Source of the DNA: DATKDP01 sp035546335
GTDB taxonomy: Bacteria; Acidobacteriota; Thermoanaerobaculia; Gp7-AA8
NCBI GenBank assembly: GCA_035546335.1
Contig: DATKDP010000099.1
Location: 1-8,936 of the forward strand
Direction of reading: 5' to 3'
Length of the DNA stretch: 8,936 bases
Shown here: one piece after another, positions 6,892-8,936 of the stretch
How positions within the stretch are numbered: position 1 is the stretch's first letter
Layout: every line of letters begins with the position of its first letter
Notes under the pieces: model-generated
What the model was told of the DNA's origin: nothing
Database searches by the model: none
What the model saw: only the letters and a program-made list of their open reading frames with translations
Program-made: the position numbers and the translations under genes

Positions 6892-8253
6892 ATGGAATCT
6901 CAGAGAGTGTCAACCAGGTGGAATCGTCTTCCAGAGCGAGGTTCGCAGCCGGTCAGGATGGTCGGCGGATTGCGAATTGCGCTGGTGGCATGCGCGCTCG
7001 CAATTCTGGCGCCGTCGCATCTTCGTGCCGGCGAGCTGATGGTCGAGTTGGGGGTGCCTGAATTGCTGCTCCCCAGGCAGGTGCAGAGGTTTGCCTTGGA
7101 CCCGCGGGTATTCGAGGACGAGCTCCGCGAGATCATCGCCGCGCTTGCTTTGACATCCGACAACGAAGCCTACCACCTGCGCCTCTCCCGCAGCGCCGTC
7201 CCGATGCTCCTGGACACCACACCGCTTTCCGGGGACATGAATATCACGGCGATCGCTCCGACGGGCCGCCAATCCCGCGATGGCAATTTCAGGTTCGTAG
7301 GCGCCTGCGACAACAATCCATGTAGTTTGTGGCTGAACGGCGTATTGACCCAGGAGTCCAACTTCATGGGTACATCCTTCTTCACGCAGGTCATTCGAAC
7401 CGGCAGTAGTGTCCGGGGGATGGCGCCGGACGAGGTCTATTACAAGTCGGCGGCGTTCGATGAACCGAACAGGAGCACAATTCGAATCTTCGGACGGCTG
7501 TCCGGCGTGCCGGACTACCAGCCCATTCGCACAATTCCGAACGCCAGCAGCCTCTTCTTCCACCGCTGGGAGTTCGGATTCGACGCCAGCAGAGACTTTC
7601 TCGCGACGGCGTTCAGGGAGATCCCGAGCGGAAACATCGCCGTCGATCTGATGCCGGTCGAGGGGGAGCCGGTGCAGGGCGTTCTCGACGTTGGAACGCC
7701 GAGCACTCCACCCACAGCAGCTCAGGGTCAGATCGCAGCGAGGAGAATTCCGACCGGGGTCATCGACTTCGACAGCGGCTGCTTCAATTCGGTGAACTGT
7801 TTTCACGTTGCGTGGCTGGGAACCAACAACACGATCCGTGCCGCCATCATCAACGCGGCGACGCGACAGGCGTGGGGCTATGATCTCGGCCTCTTCACCG
7901 CCGCCTTCGGAATCATGAATCTGAGTCTGTTCGCTACGGATCGTGGGCTGTTCGCGATGTGGTTCGATCCCTCGCTGCGCCTGATTCAGCTCGTTCTGCT
8001 GACGAAGTTCGGGGAGTTGCTGTTCGGAAGCGCCGCGGTCCCCGAAATCACGGCGTTGCGATTCGTATACTTCGTTCTTCTCACCAACGCGCTCCGGGGG
8101 TATTTCTTCATGACCGTTCCATCACCATCGCAAAAAACCGGCGCCATCCCGGGCCCACCGGACGCGGACGCCCTCTCCGCCGGTTTCTATGTGACTCCGT
8201 TCAACATCACCTACCCCACACCGCGACGCCGGGCGATCCGCCGCGCGGAGTAG
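6892..8253 (+). CDS. Exported protein of unknown function with two close cysteine pairs
   Basis: I do not recognise this 453-residue protein. A hydrophobic segment at about 27-41 followed by SHLRA/GEL looks like a signal peptide with cleavage near residue 46. It is preceded by an unusually long basic N-terminal stretch; ATG 6958 would give a normal-length signal peptide (431 residues) but has no well-spaced ribosome site. The mature part looks largely beta, with strand-turn patterns such as FHVAWLGTNNTIRAAIIN and LSLFATDRGLFAMWFD that could be repeated propeller-like blades. Two cysteine pairs, CDNNPC (139-144) and CFNSVNC (297-303), could form disulfides in an oxidising compartment. Towards the C terminus hydrophobic strands (about 360-410) precede a Pro-rich basic tail. 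No catalytic motif is evident. The gene is divergent from the HTH regulator and is followed by the heptamer arrays; codon use appears somewhat less GC-biased than in the kinase gene. Confidence 0.8.
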   Translation: MESQRVSTRWNRLPERGSQPVRMVGGLRIALVACALAILAPSHLRAGELMVELGVPELLLPRQVQRFALDPRVFEDELREIIAALALTSDNEAYHLRLSRSAVPMLLDTTPLSGDMNITAIAPTGRQSRDGNFRFVGACDNNPCSLWLNGVLTQESNFMGTSFFTQVIRTGSSVRGMAPDEVYYKSAAFDEPNRSTIRIFGRLSGVPDYQPIRTIPNASSLFFHRWEFGFDASRDFLATAFREIPSGNIAVDLMPVEGEPVQGVLDVGTPSTPPTAAQGQIAARRIPTGVIDFDSGCFNSVNCFHVAWLGTNNTIRAAIINAATRQAWGYDLGLFTAAFGIMNLSLFATDRGLFAMWFDPSLRLIQLVLLTKFGELLFGSAAVPEITALRFVYFVLLTNALRGYFFMTVPSPSQKTGAIPGPPDADALSAGFYVTPFNITYPTPRRRAIRRAE

Positions 8254-8268
8254 TGCAGCCGCGCGGGA

Positions 8269-8324
8269 GAGACGAGAGACGAGAGACGAGAGGCGAGAGA
8301 CGAGAGGCGAGAGACGAGAGGCGA
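8269..8324 (+). repeat. Left array of eight 7-bp repeats (GAGACGA/GAGGCGA)
   Basis: Eight contiguous heptamers, three GAGACGA and then alternating GAGGCGA and GAGACGA, start 15 bases after the preceding stop codon. Further heptamers continue in broken form to about 8400. A 30-bp direct repeat is embedded there: GAGGAA(C/T)ACC-type strings starting near 8323 and 8353, each leading into CGACGAGAGGCGAGA. The open frames through this stretch are Arg/Glu low complexity and not credible genes. Confidence 0.9.
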
Positions 8325-8426
8325 GGAACACCACCGACGAGAGGCGAGAGACGAGGAATACCCCCGACGAGAGGCGAGAGGCGCGAGAGACGAGAGACGA
8401 GAAACACCACAAAGTCATCCCCACCA

Positions 8427-8482
8427 CGCCTCTCGTCTCTCGTCCCTCGTCTCTCGCCCCTCGCCTCTCGCCCCTCGCCTCT
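8427..8482 (-). repeat. Right array of eight 7-bp repeats in inverted orientation
   Basis: Eight contiguous heptamers of the form CGYCYCT are the reverse complement type of the left array. The two arrays can therefore pair as a long imperfect hairpin or cruciform. The innermost perfect match includes CGAGAGACGAGAG near 8384-8396 against CTCTCGTCTCTCG at 8430-8442, with the non-repeat CACCACAAAGTCATCCC in the loop region. Short tandem heptamers are known as repetitive families in some bacteria, such as cyanobacteria; membership in such a family is inferred. Confidence 0.9.
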
Positions 8483-8488
8483 CCCCAC

Positions 8489-8529
8489 GCGCAAAAGTGC
8501 GCAACCGCCCCCGTTGCGCCTTGTTGCGC
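8489..8529. promoter_or_regulatory. GCGCAAAAG / GCGCAAC-N7-GTTGCGC motif, second occurrence
   Basis: GCGCAAAAG (8489-8497) and CGCAACCGC (8500-8508) are followed by GTTGCGC at 8513-8519 and again at 8523-8529. GCGCAAC (8499-8505) and GTTGCGC (8513-8519) form a 7-bp inverted repeat with a 7-base spacer. The same order of elements occurs at 6782-6823 ahead of the other exported-protein gene. This suggests a shared promoter or operator, or a small dispersed repeat. Confidence 0.45.
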
Positions 8530-8564
8530 TTGCGGTCTGCTCGAGGGCGACGCACCTTGCCCGC

Positions 8565-8726
8565 ATGCAATCCCTTCTCACAAAGCGCGCGCGTCTGCTC
8601 CTGGTGGCCGCAATGATGTTCGTTCTGCTCTTCTGCCGCGGATCGTCCGGGCGAACCGAGGGACTCGATGTCGAGCCGGAGAGCTCGAGCGCTTCACATG
8701 ACCCACACAGAAGGAGTCACAGATGA
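8565..8726 (+). CDS. Possible small membrane or leader peptide (53 aa), overlapping the next start
   Basis: The frame from ATG 8565 encodes 53 residues with a basic start (MQSLLTKRAR) and a hydrophobic run LLLVAAMMFVLLF, like a signal peptide or single membrane segment. A hydrophilic tail rich in Ser, Glu and Arg follows. Its TGA (8724-8726) overlaps the next gene's ATG as ATGA, the usual geometry for translational coupling, and it contains that gene's ribosome site. There is no ribosome site of its own before 8565, and the last residues are simply the ribosome-site sequence read in frame. It may be only the untranslated leader of the next gene. Confidence 0.3.
   Translation: MQSLLTKRARLLLVAAMMFVLLFCRGSSGRTEGLDVEPESSSASHDPHRRSHR
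8711..8716 (+). promoter_or_regulatory. Strong ribosome binding site AAGGAG
   Basis: AAGGAG lies six bases before ATG 8723 and is the best Shine-Dalgarno site in the window. It fixes the start of the following secreted protein. Confidence 0.8.
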
Positions 8727-8936
8727 AAACAGCGAGACTCGTCACTCTATCCATCCTGGTTCTGCTTCCGGCGTTTCCCCTGCTCGCCGAGGTCACCCCC
8801 ACCGCCCGCGCTTCCGGACTCGGCGTCAACGTTCCCGTTCTCGCGCGACTCGTCGGCGGAGGCAACACGCTCTTCATCAGCACCGTCGACGTGACCAACC
8901 ACGCAGCGGCGACCCAGGTCGACTTCTATCTCGACG
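8723..8936 (+). CDS. N-terminal part of a secreted protein (runs off the window)
   Basis: The first 71 residues are visible. MKTARLVTLSILVLLPAFPLLA is a typical signal peptide: a basic start, a hydrophobic core, and likely cleavage after LLA near residue 22. The mature start contains VPVLARLVGGGNTLFISTVDVTN followed by a QVDFYLD strand. I recognise this style (a conserved Val-Pro-Val-x-Ala segment, a Gly-rich turn and then beta strands) from secreted beta-sandwich proteins of Acidobacteriota that often carry further Ig-like domains. That is recall, not a search result. The function is unknown. The gene follows the heptamer arrays and the shared GTTGCGC motif, and may be translationally coupled to the small ORF before it. 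Confidence 0.85.
   Translation, partial: MKTARLVTLSILVLLPAFPLLAEVTPTARASGLGVNVPVLARLVGGGNTLFISTVDVTNHAAATQVDFYLD

Noticed and set aside
6958..6993. Lipoprotein signal (LVAC) in the exported protein
   Set aside because: LVAC fits a lipobox, but the hydrophobic segment continues past the cysteine and a normal cleavage site (SHLRA/GEL) follows, so an ordinary signal peptide is more likely.
8269..8482. CRISPR array
   Set aside because: The repeats are contiguous 7-mers without unique spacers, and no cas gene is present.
8207..8581. Minus-strand frames of Ser/Arg/Leu repeats across the heptamer arrays
   Set aside because: Low-complexity translation of 7-bp repeats that stays open because the repeats lack stop codons.
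7959..8726. Long plus-strand frame (255 residues) overlapping the end of the exported protein and the heptamer arrays
   Set aside because: It shadows the exported protein gene, then reads through Arg/Glu-rich heptamer repeats. Only its last 53 codons deserve separate mention.

Overview
The window is GC-rich, with no rRNA, tRNA, CRISPR array or recognisable transposase gene. The gene types point to a soil or sediment Acidobacteriota-like genome. These are a PknB-type kinase fused to extracytoplasmic enzyme-like domains, a membrane regulator with an N-terminal helix-turn-helix plus TolB-like and TPR regions, and secreted beta-rich proteins. That assignment is inference from architecture; nothing in the window is a phylogenetic marker.

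Layout. Positions 1-813 (+) are the 3' end of a beta-rich, probably secreted protein. Positions 814-1187 are non-coding, with three consecutive strong hairpins (891-994) and a 16-bp perfect palindrome (1128-1143) 45 bp before the next start. Positions 1188-4160 (+) encode a 990-residue fusion: cytoplasmic Ser/Thr kinase, one membrane span, PEGA-like domain, SUMF1/FGE-fold domain, and alpha/beta hydrolase with an apparent Ser-Asp-His triad. Positions 4161-4483 separate it from a convergent gene and hold a 76-bp tandem hairpin repeat with an inverted fourth copy. Positions 4484-6748 (-) encode a membrane-anchored HTH/TolB-like/TPR regulator. A divergent control region (6749-6891) rich in short dyads precedes an exported protein of unknown function (6892-8253, +). 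Positions 8254-8564 hold two facing arrays of eight 7-bp repeats, then a motif that also occurs in the divergent control region. A possible 53-codon ORF (8565-8726) overlaps the start of a secreted protein that runs off the window (8723-8936, +).

How the genes may work together. Two single-span signalling proteins with extracytoplasmic sensory or enzymatic parts lie convergently around the hairpin repeat. Both are surrounded by genes for exported proteins. The HTH protein is divergent from the unknown exported protein and could control it. A motif shared by the control regions at 6782-6823 and 8489-8529 hints that both exported-protein genes respond to the same factor. These links are inference from position. 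The most unusual features are the kinase/SUMF1/hydrolase fusion and the two structured repeat systems.
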